DNA of 64,000 bases from Streptomyces omiyaensis (GTDB lineage Bacteria > Actinomycetota > Actinomycetes > Streptomycetales > Streptomycetaceae): contig NZ_BMVV01000003.1 in NCBI RefSeq assembly GCF_014650895.1, positions 124,001 to 188,000 of the forward strand. The letters are read 5' to 3'. The position numbers and the translations under genes were made by a program. The notes under the pieces were generated by a model, which was given only the letters and a program-made list of their open reading frames with translations, was not told the DNA's origin and did not search any database. Below, piece by piece: positions 32,905 through 43,103 of this stretch. How positions within the stretch are numbered: the first letter of the stretch is position 1; each line of letters starts with the position of its first letter.

Positions 32905-35900
32905 TCAGGCGTCGAAGACCTCGTTGACCAGCTGCTGTTGCTCCGCCTGGTGGCGCTTGGCCGAGCCGACCGCCGGGGACGAGGAGTGCGGACGGGAGAT
33001 CCGGCGCAGGCGCTCGCCCGCCGGGATGTCCGCGCCGACCGCCAGGTCGAGGTGGTCGATCAGGTTGAGCGCGATGAACGGCCACGCACCCTGGTTCGCC
33101 GGCTCCTCCTGCGCCCAGATGTACTTCGCCGCGTTCGGGTACTTGGCGATCTCGGCCTGGAGCTCGGCACCCGGCACCGGGTACAGGCGCTCCAGACGGA
33201 TGATCGCGGTCTCCGTGTCGCCGCGCTTCTGACGCTCGGCCTCCAGGTCGTAGTAGACCTTGCCGGCGCAGAAGACGACCTTGCGGACGGCGGCCGGGTC
33301 GGCGGTCGAGTCGCCGATCACCGGGCGGAAGCCGCCGGTGGTGAACTCCTCCACCTTGGACGCCGCGGCCTTCAGGCGCAGCATCGACTTCGGGGTGAAG
33401 ACGATGAGCGGCTTGTGGTGCGGGTTGTGCACCTGCCAGCGCAGGAGGTGGAAGTAGTTCGACGGCAGCGTGGGCATGGCCACCGTCATGTTGTCCTGGG
33501 CGCACATCTGGAGGAAGCGCTCCGGGCGGGCGGACGAGTGGTCCGGGCCCTGGCCCTCGTAGCCGTGCGGCAGGAGCAGCGTGACGCCGGAGGTCTGGCC
33601 CCACTTCTGCTCGGCCGAGGAGATGAACTCGTCGACGACGGTCTGGGCGCCGTTGACGAAGTCGCCGAACTGCGCCTCCCAGACCACCAGGGAGCTCGGG
33701 CGGGCCAGCGAGTAGCCGTACTCGAAGCCCATCGCCGCGTACTCGCTGAGGAGCGAGTCGTAGACGTTGAAGTGGGCCTGGTCCTCGGCCAGGTAGAGCA
33801 GCGGGGTGTAGTCCTCGCCGGTCTCCTGGTCGACCAGGACCGCGTGGCGCTGGCCGAAGGTGCCGCGGCGCGTGTCCTGGCCCGACAGGCGGACCGGGGT
33901 GCCCTCCATCAGCAGGGAGCCGATGGCGAGGGTCTCGCCGAAGCCCCAGTCGATGGTGCCGTCGTCGATCGAGGCCGCGCGGCGCTGGAGCTGCGGCAGC
34001 AGACGCGAGTGGACCGTGATCCGCTCGGGGATGTTGGTCTGCGAGTCGGCGATCCGCTTCACGACCTCCTGGGAGACCGCGGTGGTGACGGCGACCGGGA
34101 ACTCGGCCCGGGCGTCCGGGACGGTCGTCGCCGCCGGGGCGGCGGTGGCCTCGCGGACCTCCGCGAAGACCTTCTCCAGCTGGCCCTGGAAGTCCTGGAG
34201 CGACTGCTCCGCCTCTTCCAGGGTGATGTCGCCGCGACCGATGAGCGACTCGGTGTACAGCTTGCGCACCGAACGCTTCTTGTCGATCAGGTTGTACATC
34301 TGCGGGTTGGTGAACGACGGGTTGTCGCCCTCGTTGTGACCGCGGCGGCGGTAGCAGATGAGGTCGATCACGACGTCCTTGTTGAACGTCTGGCGGAACT
34401 CGAAGGCGAGCCGCGCCACGCGGACCACGGCCTCCGGGTCGTCGCCGTTCACGTGGAAGATCGGCGCCTCGATCATGCGGGCCACGTCGGTGGCGTACAT
34501 GGAGGAGCGGGACGACTCGGGAGCCGCCGTGAAGCCGACCTGGTTGTTGATGACGATGTGGACCGTGCCGCCGGTGCGGTAGCCGCGCAGCTGCGACATG
34601 TTCAGGGTCTCGGCCACCACGCCCTGGCCCGCGAAGGCCGCGTCGCCGTGGAGGGCGACCGGCAGGACGGTGAAGTCCGTGCCGCCCTTGTTGATGACGT
34701 CCTGCTTGGCGCGGACGACACCCTCCAGGACCGGGTCGACCGCCTCCAGGTGGGAGGGGTTGGCGACCAGGGAGACCTTGATCTCCTCGCCGTCGAGACC
34801 GGTGAAGGTGCCCTCGGCGCCCAGGTGGTACTTGACGTCGCCGGAGCCGTGCATCGACTTCGGGTCGAGGTTGCCCTCGAACTCGCGGAAGATCTGCGCG
34901 TACGACTTGCCCACGATGTTCGCGAGGACGTTGAGGCGGCCGCGGTGGGCCATGCCGATGACGACCTCGTCCAGGCGGGACTCGGCGGCGGAGTCGATGA
35001 CCGCGTCGAGCAGCGGGATGACGGACTCGCCGCCCTCCAGGGAGAAGCGCTTCTGGCCGACGTACTTCGTCTGCAGGAAGGTCTCGAAGGCCTCGGCCGC
35101 GTTCAGGCGGCGGAGGATGCGGAGCTGCTCCTCGCGCTCCACGCGCGCGTGGGGACGCTCGACGCGGTCCTGGATCCACTTGCGCTGCTTCGGGTCCTGG
35201 ATGTGCATGAACTCGATGCCGGTGGTGCGGCAGTACGAGTCGCGCAGGACGCCGAGGATGTCGCGGAGCTTCATCATCGACTTGCCGGCGAAGCCGCCGA
35301 CCGCGAACTCCCGCTCCAGGTCCCACAGGGTGAGGCCGTGCTCGGTGATGTCCAGGTCGGGGTGCTTGCGCTGCTTGTACTCCAGCGGGTCGGTGTCGGC
35401 CATGACGTGGCCGCGGACCCGGTAGGAGTGGATGAGCTCGAAGACGCGGGCGGCCTTGGTGACGTCGTCGTCGTGCGAGGCGTCGATGTCCTTGAGCCAG
35501 CGGACCGGCTCGTAGGGGATCCGCAGCGACTTGAAGATCTCGTCGTAGAACTCGCCCTCGCCGAGGAGGAGGTTCGCGACGATCCGCAGGAACTCGCCGG
35601 AGGCGGCGCCCTGGATGACCCGGTGGTCGTAGGTCGAGGTCAGGGTCATGACCTTGGAGATGCCCAGCTTGTTCAGGGTGTCCTGGGAGGTGCCCTGGAA
35701 CTCGGCCGGGTAGTCCATCGAGCCGACGCCCATGATGACCGACTGTCCGGGCATCAGACGCGGCACGGAGTGGACCGTGCCGAGGCCGCCGGGGTTGGTC
35801 AGGGAGACGGTGACGCCGGAGAAGTCCTCCATCGTCAGCTTGCCCACGCGGGCGCGCTTGACGATGTCCTCGTACGCCTGCCAGAACTCGAAGAAGTTGA

Positions 35901-36702
35901 GCGTCTCGGCCTTCTTGATGCCCGCGACGACGAGCTGGCGGTCGCCGTTCGGCTTCACCAGGTCGATGGCGAGGCCGAAGTTCACGTGCTCCGGCTTGAC
36001 CAGGGTCGGCTTGCCGTCCTTCTCCGCGAAGGAGTAGTTCATCGACGGCATGGCCTTGATCGCCTGCACCATGGCGTAGCCGATGAGGTGGGTGAAGGAG
36101 ATCTTCCCGCCCCGGGCGCGCTTCAGGTGGTTGTTGATGACGATCCGGTTGTCGAAGAGCAGCTTCACCGGGACGGCGCGGACGGACGTGGCCGTCGGCA
36201 CCTCCAGCGAGGCGTTCATGTTCTTCGCGACGGCGGCGGCCGGGCCGCGGAGCGTGATCAGCTCGGGGCCGGCGGGCGCCTCGGCGGCCTTGGCGGGCGC
36301 CGGGGCGGCGGCGGCCGGGGCCGGCTTCACGGCGGCCGGAGCGGCCGCGGCGGGCTTCGCCGGAGCCGCGGCGGGCGCGGGGGCCGGGGCGGCGGGGGCC
36401 TGGGCCGGAGCCGGGACGGCGGCGGTCGGAGCGGCAGGCGCGGCCTGTGCGGGGCCCGCCTGCGGCGCCGGGGGCGCGGTCGTGGTGGTGGCGGCCGGGG
36501 CGGACGGGGTCTCCGCCGCACCCGGCTTGTAGTCGGCGAAGAAGTCCCACCAGGCACGATCGACCGAATTCGGGTCCTGGAGGTACTGCTGGTAGATCTC
36601 GTCGACGAGCCACTCGTTGGCACCGAAGGCGGCTGCGGGGCTCACGCCACGCCCGTCTTGGTCGGCCGGGGAGCTCGGGGTACTGGGGGACTGAGACGAC
36701 AC
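32905..36702 (-). CDS. kgd: Multifunctional 2-oxoglutarate decarboxylase/dehydrogenase E1-E2 fusion
   Basis: 1,265 aa, GTG start. Domain order: N-terminal helix that binds partner subunits ([21 protein letters not shown]), an Ala/Pro-rich flexible linker (about 40-125), a succinyltransferase-like E2 catalytic domain ([19 protein letters not shown] to [14 protein letters not shown], containing the DHRxxxG catalytic motif), then the thiamine-diphosphate E1 part ([46 protein letters not shown], and the C-terminal [17 protein letters not shown]). This is the actinobacterial arrangement lacking a lipoyl domain; it feeds the TCA cycle and partners with lipoamide dehydrogenase and E2 of pyruvate dehydrogenase. 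In relatives it is inhibited by the FHA protein GarA/OdhI. Confidence 0.97.
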   Translation of the reverse strand: MSSQSPSTPSSPADQDGRGVSPAAAFGANEWLVDEIYQQYLQDPNSVDRAWWDFFADYKPGAAETPSAPAATTTTAPPAPQAGPAQAAPAAPTAAVPAPAQAPAAPAPAPAAAPAKPAAAAPAAVKPAPAAAAPAPAKAAEAPAGPELITLRGPAAAVAKNMNASLEVPTATSVRAVPVKLLFDNRIVINNHLKRARGGKISFTHLIGYAMVQAIKAMPSMNYSFAEKDGKPTLVKPEHVNFGLAIDLVKPNGDRQLVVAGIKKAETLNFFEFWQAYEDIVKRARVGKLTMEDFSGVTVSLTNPGGLGTVHSVPRLMPGQSVIMGVGSMDYPAEFQGTSQDTLNKLGISKVMTLTSTYDHRVIQGAASGEFLRIVANLLLGEGEFYDEIFKSLRIPYEPVRWLKDIDASHDDDVTKAARVFELIHSYRVRGHVMADTDPLEYKQRKHPDLDITEHGLTLWDLEREFAVGGFAGKSMMKLRDILGVLRDSYCRTTGIEFMHIQDPKQRKWIQDRVERPHARVEREEQLRILRRLNAAEAFETFLQTKYVGQKRFSLEGGESVIPLLDAVIDSAAESRLDEVVIGMAHRGRLNVLANIVGKSYAQIFREFEGNLDPKSMHGSGDVKYHLGAEGTFTGLDGEEIKVSLVANPSHLEAVDPVLEGVVRAKQDVINKGGTDFTVLPVALHGDAAFAGQGVVAETLNMSQLRGYRTGGTVHIVINNQVGFTAAPESSRSSMYATDVARMIEAPIFHVNGDDPEAVVRVARLAFEFRQTFNKDVVIDLICYRRRGHNEGDNPSFTNPQMYNLIDKKRSVRKLYTESLIGRGDITLEEAEQSLQDFQGQLEKVFAEVREATAAPAATTVPDARAEFPVAVTTAVSQEVVKRIADSQTNIPERITVHSRLLPQLQRRAASIDDGTIDWGFGETLAIGSLLMEGTPVRLSGQDTRRGTFGQRHAVLVDQETGEDYTPLLYLAEDQAHFNVYDSLLSEYAAMGFEYGYSLARPSSLVVWEAQFGDFVNGAQTVVDEFISSAEQKWGQTSGVTLLLPHGYEGQGPDHSSARPERFLQMCAQDNMTVAMPTLPSNYFHLLRWQVHNPHHKPLIVFTPKSMLRLKAAASKVEEFTTGGFRPVIGDSTADPAAVRKVVFCAGKVYYDLEAERQKRGDTETAIIRLERLYPVPGAELQAEIAKYPNAAKYIWAQEEPANQGAWPFIALNLIDHLDLAVGADIPAGERLRRISRPHSSSPAVGSAKRHQAEQQQLVNEVFDA

Positions 36703-36971
36703 GGCGGCAACCGCCCTCTTCCGCTTCGCAAGGTGATGGACAGCGGAAATAAAGGCTACGCCTGTCCGGCCGGGACGTGCAGGCCAGGTACTCCAACGTC
36801 GCGCAAGTCACACTTGACGAGGTGTTTCGACGCCGTGAATGGCGGGAAACAAGCCAGGTTCCCCAGGTGTGAGGGTACGGAAAAGCACGGCTACGGCCGT
36901 CTTCGGCCGCATCCCTGACCACGTCCTGCCCTTGTTCACGCAGAACGTTCGCTTCCGGTTCGAACCCTACG

Positions 36972-38066
36972 TCAATCGCGCAGGGGAAGGCTGCCCGGAA
37001 GGGTGACGCGGATGCGGCATCCGCGTGAGGATTCGGCCACGCCGATTCCGCCACCGTGGAGATCCACCGCCCAGCGGGCGATGGCGAGCCCCAGACCGGT
37101 GCCGCCGTCGCTCCCCGGCCCCTGCCGGTCCGGGGCCGTACCCCGGTTGAAGCGCTCGAAGACCTTGTGCCGCTCCTGCTCGGGGATGCCGGGACCCTCG
37201 TCCTGGACCACCAGCTCCAGCGACTCCGGGTACGGACCGCGCCGGGCCCGCACCGTCACGCGCCCGTGCGGCGGGGAGTGCTTCACGGCGTTGTCGATCA
37301 GGTTCGCCATCACCTGGTGCAGCCGCTCCACGTCCGCGTGGGCCGTCAGGTCGGACGGCGACACGTCCAGGTGCAGGTGCACGTCCGTCCGCCGGTGCAG
37401 GCCCGAGGTGGACGGCAGCCCGCGCTGCGCGGCGGCCAGGTTCGCCTCCCGCAGCACCCCGGAGAGGTAGGGCCACACCTCGAAACGGCGCGCCCGGAGC
37501 TGTACGACACCGTTGTCGAGCCGCGACAGGTCGAGGAGCGTCTCCACCAGCCGGCCCAGTCGCTCGGTCTGCTTCAGCGCCGAGCGCATCGTCTCCGGAT
37601 CGGCCTCCGAGACCCCGTCGACCACGTTCTCCAGCACCGCCCGCAGCGCCGCGATCGGCGTGCGCAGCTCGTGCGAGACGTTGGCGACCAGCTCCTTGCG
37701 GTGCCGGTCCACGGCCTCCAGGTCGTCCGCCATGCGGTTGATCGTCGAGGCCAGGTCGCCCAGCTCGTCGCGCCGGTCCGCGCCCCGCACCCGCCGCGAG
37801 AAGTCGCCGCGCGAGATCGACCCCGCCACCGTGTTCATCTCGTCCAGCGGCGCCGTCAGCGACTGCGCCACGAACTGCGTGATCAGCAGCGTCGCGATCA
37901 TCGCGAAGATCGTGATGTAACGGAACTCGGTGGAGGTGCGGATCGCCACCAGCGCCAGGCACGAGGTCAGCAGCACCGCGCCGACGACCAGCGCGCCCAG
38001 CTTCGTCTTGATCGAGATCACGATCCGGCGCCGGGCCCGTCCGGTGCGCCGCCCCGGCCGGTTCAC
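36972..38066 (-). CDS. HAMP-domain sensor histidine kinase
   Basis: 364 aa from GTG 38066, which overlaps the response-regulator stop (GTGA). Two N-terminal membrane segments (ALVVGAVLLTSCLALVAI and ITIFAMIATLLITQFVA) flank a very short external loop of about 10 residues, then HAMP (SLTAPLDEMNTVAGSISRGDFSRRV), the H-box LVANVSHELRTPIAALRA, N-box ANLIDNAVKHSPP, and G-boxes DEGPGIPEQ and GGTGLGLAIARW. The tiny external loop suggests sensing inside the membrane or envelope rather than a soluble ligand. Confidence 0.95.
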   Translation of the reverse strand: MNRPGRRTGRARRRIVISIKTKLGALVVGAVLLTSCLALVAIRTSTEFRYITIFAMIATLLITQFVAQSLTAPLDEMNTVAGSISRGDFSRRVRGADRRDELGDLASTINRMADDLEAVDRHRKELVANVSHELRTPIAALRAVLENVVDGVSEADPETMRSALKQTERLGRLVETLLDLSRLDNGVVQLRARRFEVWPYLSGVLREANLAAAQRGLPSTSGLHRRTDVHLHLDVSPSDLTAHADVERLHQVMANLIDNAVKHSPPHGRVTVRARRGPYPESLELVVQDEGPGIPEQERHKVFERFNRGTAPDRQGPGSDGGTGLGLAIARWAVDLHGGGIGVAESSRGCRIRVTLPGSLPLRD

Positions 38067-38797
38067 GACGCCGGGCTCTCCAGCGCGTAGCCGACCCCGT
38101 GCACCGTGCGGATCCGCTCGGCTCCGATCTTCCGGCGCAGCGCCTTGATGTGGCTGTCCACGGTCCGGGTGCCCGAGGCGTCCGCCCAGTCCCACACTTC
38201 GGCCAGCAGCTGCTCCCGGGAGAGCACCGCGCGCGGGGTGTTGGCCAGACAGACCAGCAGGTCGAACTCGGTCGGCGTCAGGTGCACGTCCTCGGTCCGC
38301 ACCCGGACCCGGCGCTGGGCGTGGTCGATCTCCAGCTCGCCCAGGCGCAGGATCCCGCTGCGCGGGGTCACGGCGGCGAGCGCGGCCCGCTCCACCCGGC
38401 GCAGCAGCACGTGCACCCGGGCGGCCAGCTCGCGCATGGAGAAGGGCTTCGTCATGTAGTCGTCGGCGCCGACGCCCAGACCGACCAGCATGTCCGTCTC
38501 GTCGTCCCGGGCGGTGAGCATGAGCACCGGCACCGGCCGCTGCGCCTGCACCCGGCGGCAGACCTCCAGGCCGTCGAAGCCGGGCAGCATCACGTCGAGG
38601 ATCATGAGGTCCGGCTGCCAGGCGTCGGCCGCCTCCACGGCCGCCGGGCCGTCGGTGGCGGTCTGGACGAGGAAGCCCTCCGCGCGCAGCCGGGCGGAGA
38701 TCGCCTCCACGATCGTCGCGTCGTCCTCGACGACCAGGACGCGCCGCTGGGCCCCCGGAGTGGCCGCACCCTGGTGAGTGGTGTGTGTCTGCTCCAT
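38063..38797 (-). CDS. OmpR-family response regulator
   Basis: 244 aa. Receiver domain with RVLVVEDDATIVEAI, phosphoacceptor Asp in LMILDVMLPGFDG, conserved Thr (LMLTARDD) and Lys (DYMTKPFS), followed by a trans_reg_C winged helix (LTPTEFDLLVCLANTPRAVLSRE, VDSHIKALRRKIG). Pairs with the overlapping histidine kinase gene downstream. Together with the linked spermidine-synthase-like gene it lies just upstream of kgd on the same strand. Confidence 0.95.
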   Translation of the reverse strand: MEQTHTTHQGAATPGAQRRVLVVEDDATIVEAISARLRAEGFLVQTATDGPAAVEAADAWQPDLMILDVMLPGFDGLEVCRRVQAQRPVPVLMLTARDDETDMLVGLGVGADDYMTKPFSMRELAARVHVLLRRVERAALAAVTPRSGILRLGELEIDHAQRRVRVRTEDVHLTPTEFDLLVCLANTPRAVLSREQLLAEVWDWADASGTRTVDSHIKALRRKIGAERIRTVHGVGYALESPAS

Positions 38798-38857
38798 TGC
38801 CCCGCCTCGCGTCGCCGATGTCGGTGCAGCAGCCTAGAGGTACCGGTGGCGTCCCGG

Positions 38858-39541
38858 CTACGCAGGCCGGATGCCGAGGTGGACCACGTCGGGGACGCCC
38901 CGGGCAACCGGGATCTCTTCCGTCCGTACCCCGCTGAATCCGGCATTCCGCAAGGACTCTTCGAAATCGCCGGACGGACGCGCCGACCACACGGCCAGCA
39001 CCCCGCCGGGCTTCAGCCGAGCCGCGCAGGACGCCAAACCCCTTGCCCCGTAAAGGGATTCGTTGTCCTCGGTGACCGTCCAGCCCGGGCCGTTGTCGAT
39101 GTCCAGGCAGAGCGCGTCGTACGTGTCGGTGGAGGTCTCCAGGTACGCCACCAGGTCCGTGTGCAGGATCACGGTCCTCTCGTCGGCGAGGGCGGCGCCG
39201 GAGAGCCGGGCGAGCGGGCCGCTCCGGTGCCAGTCGATGATGGCGTCCTCCCGCTCGACCACCGCGATCCGCCCCCAGCGGGGGTCGGCGGCGGCGTGCG
39301 CCAGGGAGAAGCCGACGCCGAGCCCCCCGATCAGGACGGCGGCGCCGGCCCGGGCCCGCTCGGGCAGTGCGCCCATGGCCACGTCCACGAGCAGCCGCTC
39401 GGAGCGCCCGTCGGAGGTGTCCATCAGGAAGGTGCCGTTGGCGATGATCTCGAAGTCGGTGCGGTCCCCGGCGTCCCGGCGCCGCAGGACGACCTCGCCG
39501 TGGGGCCCCTCGCGGCGGTCGAGGGTGACGGGACTGTTCAT
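38858..39541 (-). CDS. Spermine/spermidine synthase-like protein
   Basis: 227 aa. Rossmann aminopropyltransferase/methyltransferase fold: AAVLIGGLGVGFSLAHA (cofactor loop), IAVVEREDAIIDWH, YDALCLDIDNGPGW (equivalent to the catalytic Asp strand), and GGVLAVWSARPSGDFEESLRNAGF. It lacks the N-terminal beta-barrel region of true spermidine synthases and is shorter (about 290 aa is usual), so substrate is unassigned. Located 60 bp upstream of the response regulator on the same strand. Confidence 0.82.
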   Translation of the reverse strand: MNSPVTLDRREGPHGEVVLRRRDAGDRTDFEIIANGTFLMDTSDGRSERLLVDVAMGALPERARAGAAVLIGGLGVGFSLAHAAADPRWGRIAVVEREDAIIDWHRSGPLARLSGAALADERTVILHTDLVAYLETSTDTYDALCLDIDNGPGWTVTEDNESLYGARGLASCAARLKPGGVLAVWSARPSGDFEESLRNAGFSGVRTEEIPVARGVPDVVHLGIRPA

Positions 39542-39703
39542 GGTCGGTCGCTCCGTGTCTCGTCGGCCGGCATCGGCGTCGTCGGAGGCGTCGGCGGCGT
39601 CGGTGGTGTCCGGCGGCTGTCGTCCCGGCCATCCTCGCCGAGCGCGGGCGGCCGGGACAACACGTCATGGAGTCACGGGGTCACCCTGAGGCCCCGGCGG
39701 TCG

Positions 39704-40786
39704 TCACGGACGCGGAGCCTCGCGCTCCACGTACCGCCGCACCGCCTTCAGCTCGCGCGCGGCCTCGACCGGCGTGCCGTAGGTGCGGTCCCAGGTGATC
39801 GGGGCGATGGTCACGTGGCCCTTGCCCAGCAGCCAGGTGGAGTCGGCGTCCTTCCTGCTCTCGGCGCACTCGCCCTCGCTCTCGCCCCCCTCGCACAGGC
39901 CGAGGACGATGTCGAAGGCGTCGCCCGACCCCCGCCGCTCGTACGCGTGGTAGGCGACCGCCCCGTCCCCGACCCTGGTCCACACCGGGGCCTTCGCCGC
40001 CCGGCCGGCGCTGACGTCCGGGTAGTCGACCTTGAGGGCGAAGGCGGAGGTCAGCAGCCCGCGCTCCCTGAGGCCCGCGACGAGGCGCGCGCCGAACTCG
40101 GCGTGCGCCCGGTAGTTCCCGCGCGGGAAGGACAGCCGGCTCTCGTCGCCCGAGGACGAGAAGGCGATCGCCGGGACCTCCTGGTCGATCGCGGCGACGG
40201 CCGCGCCGACGGTGCCCGAGTCGTTGACGCTCGCGGCGATGTTCGGGCCCGAGTTGATGCCGGTCAGGACCAGGTCGGGGGCGCCCTTCCAGCCCGCCTT
40301 CGCCGCCAGGCCGCCGCGCAGGGCCAGCTTCACCGTGTCCGCGGGGGTCGCGCTCGGGGAGTCGGGCGCGCAGCCTCCCTCGCCGAGGCACACGCCGAAG
40401 ACGGCGCCGCCGGACGGGGCGTCCGCGCAGTCGGCCTCGTACCCGGCGGGCAGCGCGGTGCGGCGCTGGGCGTTCAGGACGCCGCCGTTGGTCACGGCCG
40501 TGCCCTTGCCGGACTGCACCTGCCAGGGGGCCATCACGACGACGTCCGCGCCCGCGGCGCACATCGCCCGGCGGAGCTCGTACAGCCCGAGACCGTCGGA
40601 GTTGTTCGCCCGGGCGGCCTGCATGGAGTCGTCGTTGGAGAGGAGGATCCGCAGGCCGGCGAGCGGGCGCGACGCGGGGTGCGCCCGCTCCGCGGCGGGC
40701 GTGGGCGCGGGGGCGGCGGCGAAGGCGGTGGCGCCCAGGCCGGCGAGTGCGGCCGCTGCTGCGGTCAGCGCGAGGGTGTGGCGCAT
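39704..40786 (-). CDS. Secreted SurE-like 5'/3'-nucleotidase
   Basis: 360 aa from ATG 40786 with AAAGGAC upstream. Signal peptide 1-24 (ALTAAAAALAGLGATAFAA). SurE fold: ILLSNDDSMQAARANNSDGL (the NDD metal motif), VVMAPWQVQSGKG, VLTGINSGPN and VGAAVAAIDQEVPAIAFSSS. Classical SurE is cytoplasmic and about 260 aa; this one is exported and has inserts with paired Cys (DCADAPSGGAVFGVCLGEGGCAP), fitting disulfides outside the cell. It likely releases phosphate from nucleotides or polyphosphate. Confidence 0.92.
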   Translation of the reverse strand: MRHTLALTAAAAALAGLGATAFAAAPAPTPAAERAHPASRPLAGLRILLSNDDSMQAARANNSDGLGLYELRRAMCAAGADVVVMAPWQVQSGKGTAVTNGGVLNAQRRTALPAGYEADCADAPSGGAVFGVCLGEGGCAPDSPSATPADTVKLALRGGLAAKAGWKGAPDLVLTGINSGPNIAASVNDSGTVGAAVAAIDQEVPAIAFSSSGDESRLSFPRGNYRAHAEFGARLVAGLRERGLLTSAFALKVDYPDVSAGRAAKAPVWTRVGDGAVAYHAYERRGSGDAFDIVLGLCEGGESEGECAESRKDADSTWLLGKGHVTIAPITWDRTYGTPVEAARELKAVRRYVEREAPRP

Positions 40787-40989
40787 GGCGGTACGTCCTT
40801 TCATGAGCATGACAGGCAGGGAGGAGGTCCGGGGCCAGGCCCCCCACGGGCGGGCCCCGGATCGCGCGGGGTCGTCAGGATCCCCGCGGTCCGGGGGACG
40901 GGCACCGGATCCGACGGCGTGGCCCGGGGGCCCGTCATCGGGGCCCCGGCACGCCGGCCGGAGCCCGGACTCCGTCATGTCGGCCGAAG

Positions 40990-41165
40990 CTCCGGGGTGG
41001 AGGGCGGAGGGCGGAGGTCCGGGGTGGAGGGCGGTGGCCCGGGTGGGGGGTCGGTGGTCCGGGGTGGAGGGCGGTGGCCCGGGTGGGGGGTCGGTGGTCC
41101 GGGGTGGAGGGCGGTGGCCCGGGTGGGAGGTCGGTGGCCCGGCGCGCGGAGCGGTGGCCCGGTGG
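40990..41165. repeat. 40-bp tandem repeats between the GH3 and SurE genes
   Basis: Two perfect 40-bp units (41041-41080 and 41081-41120: GGGTGGGGGGTCGGTGGTCC followed by GGGGTGGAGGGCGGTGGCCC) are flanked by a degenerate copy on each side (41001-41040 partial; 41121-41160). The array begins directly at the 3' end of the GH3 gene. No gene is supported in 40787-41165; the repeat is G-rich on the plus strand and could form quadruplex or hairpin structures. Confidence 0.88.
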
Positions 41166-42922
41166 TCAGAGCTCCAGGCCGTGGCCGTGCGGGAAGACCG
41201 GGTCCGCCGTGTCGTTCGGCACGTCCGGCCGGGCCGCGCGGACCGCTTCCATCGAGCGGGGCAGCTCGAAGGGGAGGCGCCCCTGGGGACGGGCGCGGCC
41301 GAAGACGGCGTCGAGGACGGCCTCGTCGGACGCGCCGTAGTCGGCGAGGAGGGCGGCGGCGTGCTCCGCGATCTCCGGGAGGACGGCGGGGCGTTCGAGG
41401 TGGACGCAGACCACCGTGGGCACGGTGGCGAGCGGGCCGAGGATCCGGCCGAGCTCCGGCTCCGCGAAGGCGAGCGAACCGGAGTGGAAGAGGGACTCGA
41501 AGCGGTTGGGGCGCTCCTCGTGCGGGGCGCGGGGTGCGGGGTGCGGAGGCGGAGGACCGCGAGGTCGGCCCCGGCCGGTGCGGCGACGACCTCGCCGTAG
41601 GCCGCGGCCGCCGCCGGGTCGACCCCGTCGGCGTACGGCCGGGGGGCGCCGGCGAGCGGCAGGGGGCCGCGGGTGGGGATGGTGAGGGAGCGGCGCCGGG
41701 CGGCGGCTCCGGCGGCGGCGAAGTCGGCGCGGCCGACGGTCTCGGCGGCCTCGTCGGGGTCCGCGTACCGGCGCTCGTCGAAGAGGCCGAGCAGGAACTT
41801 CTCGCGCAGCAGGCGCCGCACGGAGGCGTCGATCCTGGCCTCGGGGACCCGGCCGGAGGCCATCAGCTCCACGATCACCCCGGGGCACTGCTCGCCGCCG
41901 GACTGGTCCACGCCGGCGTCGAGCGCCTTCGCGGCCCGCTCGGCGACGCCCGGGTGCTCGACGCCCCAGGCGCGGGCCTCGTGCGGCTCGCCGAGGATCA
42001 CCGAGTCGGTGAGCAGGCCCCGGTCGGTGCAGACGATGCCGTCGAAGCCCGGCTCCTCGCGGAGCAGGCCGGTGACGACGCCCTTGTCGAAGCCGAAGCC
42101 GACCTCCTCCCGGTCGGTCCCGACCGGCTGCCCGTAGTACGGCATCATCTGCGAGCAGCCGGCGGCGATCGCGGCCCGGGAGGGCTCCAGGTGGTGGTCG
42201 CGCATGCCGCCCGGGTGGACCTGCTCCTTGCCGTGCGGGAAGTGCGGGTCCTCGCCGTCCTCCTGCGGGCCGCCGCCGGGGAAGTGCTCGACCATCGCGG
42301 CCACCGAGTCCGGGCCGAGCCTCTCGCCCTGGAGGCCGCGCGCGTACGCCTCCACCGGTTCGCCGGTCGGCTTCGCGTCGGAGCCGAAGGTGCCGGACCG
42401 GCGGGACCGGCGGGGTTCGGTCGCGAGGTCGATCTGCGGGTGGAGCGCGGTCCGGAAGCCGGCGGAGAGGTACTCGCGGCGGACCGTGTCGGCGAAGCGG
42501 AACACCAGCTCCGGGTCGCGCACCGCGGCGAGTCCGAGCGCCTCGGGCCAGGCGGAGAAGGGGCCCGCGCCGAAGGACGCGCCGATGTTGTCGGTGAAGG
42601 CGTGGCGCGGGTCGGTGGAGAGGCTGACCGGGATCCCGAGGCGGGTGTCCGCCGCGATCTCCTGGACCGCGTCGTGCCACCGGGCCGTGGCGCGGGCGTC
42701 GTGGCCGCCGAGGAGGTCGAAGGGGGTGAGGCCCCGGCCGGCGATCAGCTCCGGGGCGGTGGGCCGGACCGTGTCGCCGGGTTCGGTGACCGGCGTGCCG
42801 TCCGCGTTCATCGTCAGGATCGCGGGGAAGAGGTGCCCGGCCTTCTCCTCCGGGGGCATCCGGGCGAGGAGGTCCTCGACCCGCTCGTCCACGGGGCGGC
42901 CGGCGTCCTGAGAGGGGTGCAT
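41166..42922 (-). pseudogene. Glycoside hydrolase family 3 (beta-glucosidase-like), frameshifted
   Basis: The N-terminal frame from ATG 42922 encodes a GH3 barrel: EDLLARMPPEEKAGHLF, LSTDPRHAFTDN, GAGPFSAWPEALGLAA, KPTGEPVEAYARGLQGE, PYYGQPVG, and the nucleophile Asp in FDGIVCTDRGL. At about 41525-41555 coding shifts to another frame, which continues NRFESLFHSGSLAFAEPE and RARPQGRLPFELPRSMEAV, the end of the C-terminal domain, to the stop at 41166. The shift falls in tandem GGGGTGC repeats and fits loss of one 7-bp unit or of one base. Divergent from a TetR regulator, its probable controller. Confidence 0.75.
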
Positions 42923-43103
42923 CGCGTCCGTACCTGCCTTTCGTGACCCGGCGGCCGAGGGCCGCGCGGACGGGTCTCCGGGAGCGCCGCCGTCGTCGAC
43001 GGGCACAGGCTAAGCGCGAAAACCGAGTGGGTAGTAGGTTTGTTGCATGTGAGCCGGATCACAGGCCGGAGGGTGGGTTCCCGGGCGGGACTAAGGTGGC
43101 CGC

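Noticed and set aside
32938..36918. A 1,326-codon plus-strand open frame opposite kgd
   Set aside because: Antisense shadow; Val/Asp/Gly/Leu-rich product without any motif, no ribosome-binding site.
32639..37054. A 1,471-codon open frame on the minus strand across kgd in a different phase
   Set aside because: It is a shadow of the very GC-rich kgd gene: its product is Arg/Pro/Gly-rich with no domains, whereas the true frame encodes a complete oxoglutarate dehydrogenase. Only its last 60 codons correspond to the real DUF6104 gene.
38099..42946. A 1,615-codon plus-strand open frame opposite the response regulator, SurE and GH3 genes
   Set aside because: Spans several well-supported minus-strand genes; composition is that of antisense high-GC DNA.
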